NCBI GenBank assembly: GCA_023481165.1
Contig: JAMCWO010000150.1
Coordinates: 1-64,000, forward strand
Reading direction: 5' to 3'
DNA length: 64,000 nt
DNA from: Planctomycetota bacterium
GTDB taxonomy: Bacteria; Planctomycetota; Phycisphaerae; Sedimentisphaerales; Anaerobacaceae
Below, in pieces: positions 63,829-64,000 of the stretch; positions within the stretch are counted from its first letter, which is position 1; each line of letters starts with the position of its first letter. Made by a program: the position numbers and the translations under genes. A model generated the notes under the pieces. It was not told where the DNA came from. It did not search any database and was given only the letters and a program-made list of their open reading frames with translations.

Positions 63829-64000
63829 ATTCAGCTTCAAACGCAGGGTGTTCAACGCTGTCTGGGCCGCACGCAAACGCACGGAGCTTCGATCAAACGA
63901 GAAAATATATCGCGACGTGTCCGTACCGTCTCGGTTGTCCACCGCAATATATACCAGTCCGACCGGCTTTTGTTCGCTGCCGCCACCCGGTCCGGCTATG
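63805..64000 (-). CDS. cinA: 3' part of CinA-family C-terminal (nicotinamide-nucleotide amidase) domain protein, truncated by window end
   Basis: Minus-strand open frame ..IAGPGGGSEQKPVGLVYIAVDNRDGTDTSRYIFSFDRSSVRLRAAQTALNTLRLKLNLTGPVPI*; not in ORF track. Confidence 0.8.
   Translation of the reverse strand, partial: IAGPGGGSEQKPVGLVYIAVDNRDGTDTSRYIFSFDRSSVRLRAAQTALNTLRLKLNLTGPVPI

Overview
This looks like a GC-rich bacterial chromosome segment from the PVC superphylum, probably Planctomycetota. The lineage call is inference, resting mainly on a TIGR04137-type 'small basic protein' at 21114. Main blocks: (1) 1-11.7 kb, a multiheme c-type cytochrome locus (about 15-, 4-, 5- and 12-heme proteins) with two NHL-repeat lipoproteins, an outer-membrane beta-barrel and a redoxin-TPR protein, plausibly an extracellular or trans-outer-membrane electron conduit; (2) 11.7-17.4 kb, a cytochrome c maturation operon (ccmE with a CXXXY motif, ccmF, two uncharacterised ORFs, ccmA, ccmB, ccmC, ccmD-like); (3) 17.4-27.2 kb, an SDR, small envelope proteins, tatA, and an nfeD-nfeD-floA operon; (4) 27-38 kb, TPR, two-component, CNNM/CorC, glycosyltransferase and PBP4 genes; (5) 38.8-49.4 kb, hom-apgM-like-lysC, a nuclease, a sigma54 response regulator, glmM, serA and an IMPase; (6) 49.4-63.8 kb, a hybrid type II secretion/type IV pilus cluster (GspK, J, I, H, three GspG-like pseudopilins, GspF, GspE, PilT, PilB), then the 3' end of cinA. 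The most unusual signal is a set of short GC-rich (and some AT-rich) palindromic elements lying between genes and also in frame inside or at the start of unrelated proteins. Related copies are translated in the same frame (PTRSPDAQRPSGP x2, THNSALG x2, PKRD[A/V]SRLG x2), which resembles Rickettsia palindromic elements. No tRNA, rRNA, CRISPR or transposase gene was seen. All calls come from reading the sequence and the ORF track; no database search was run.
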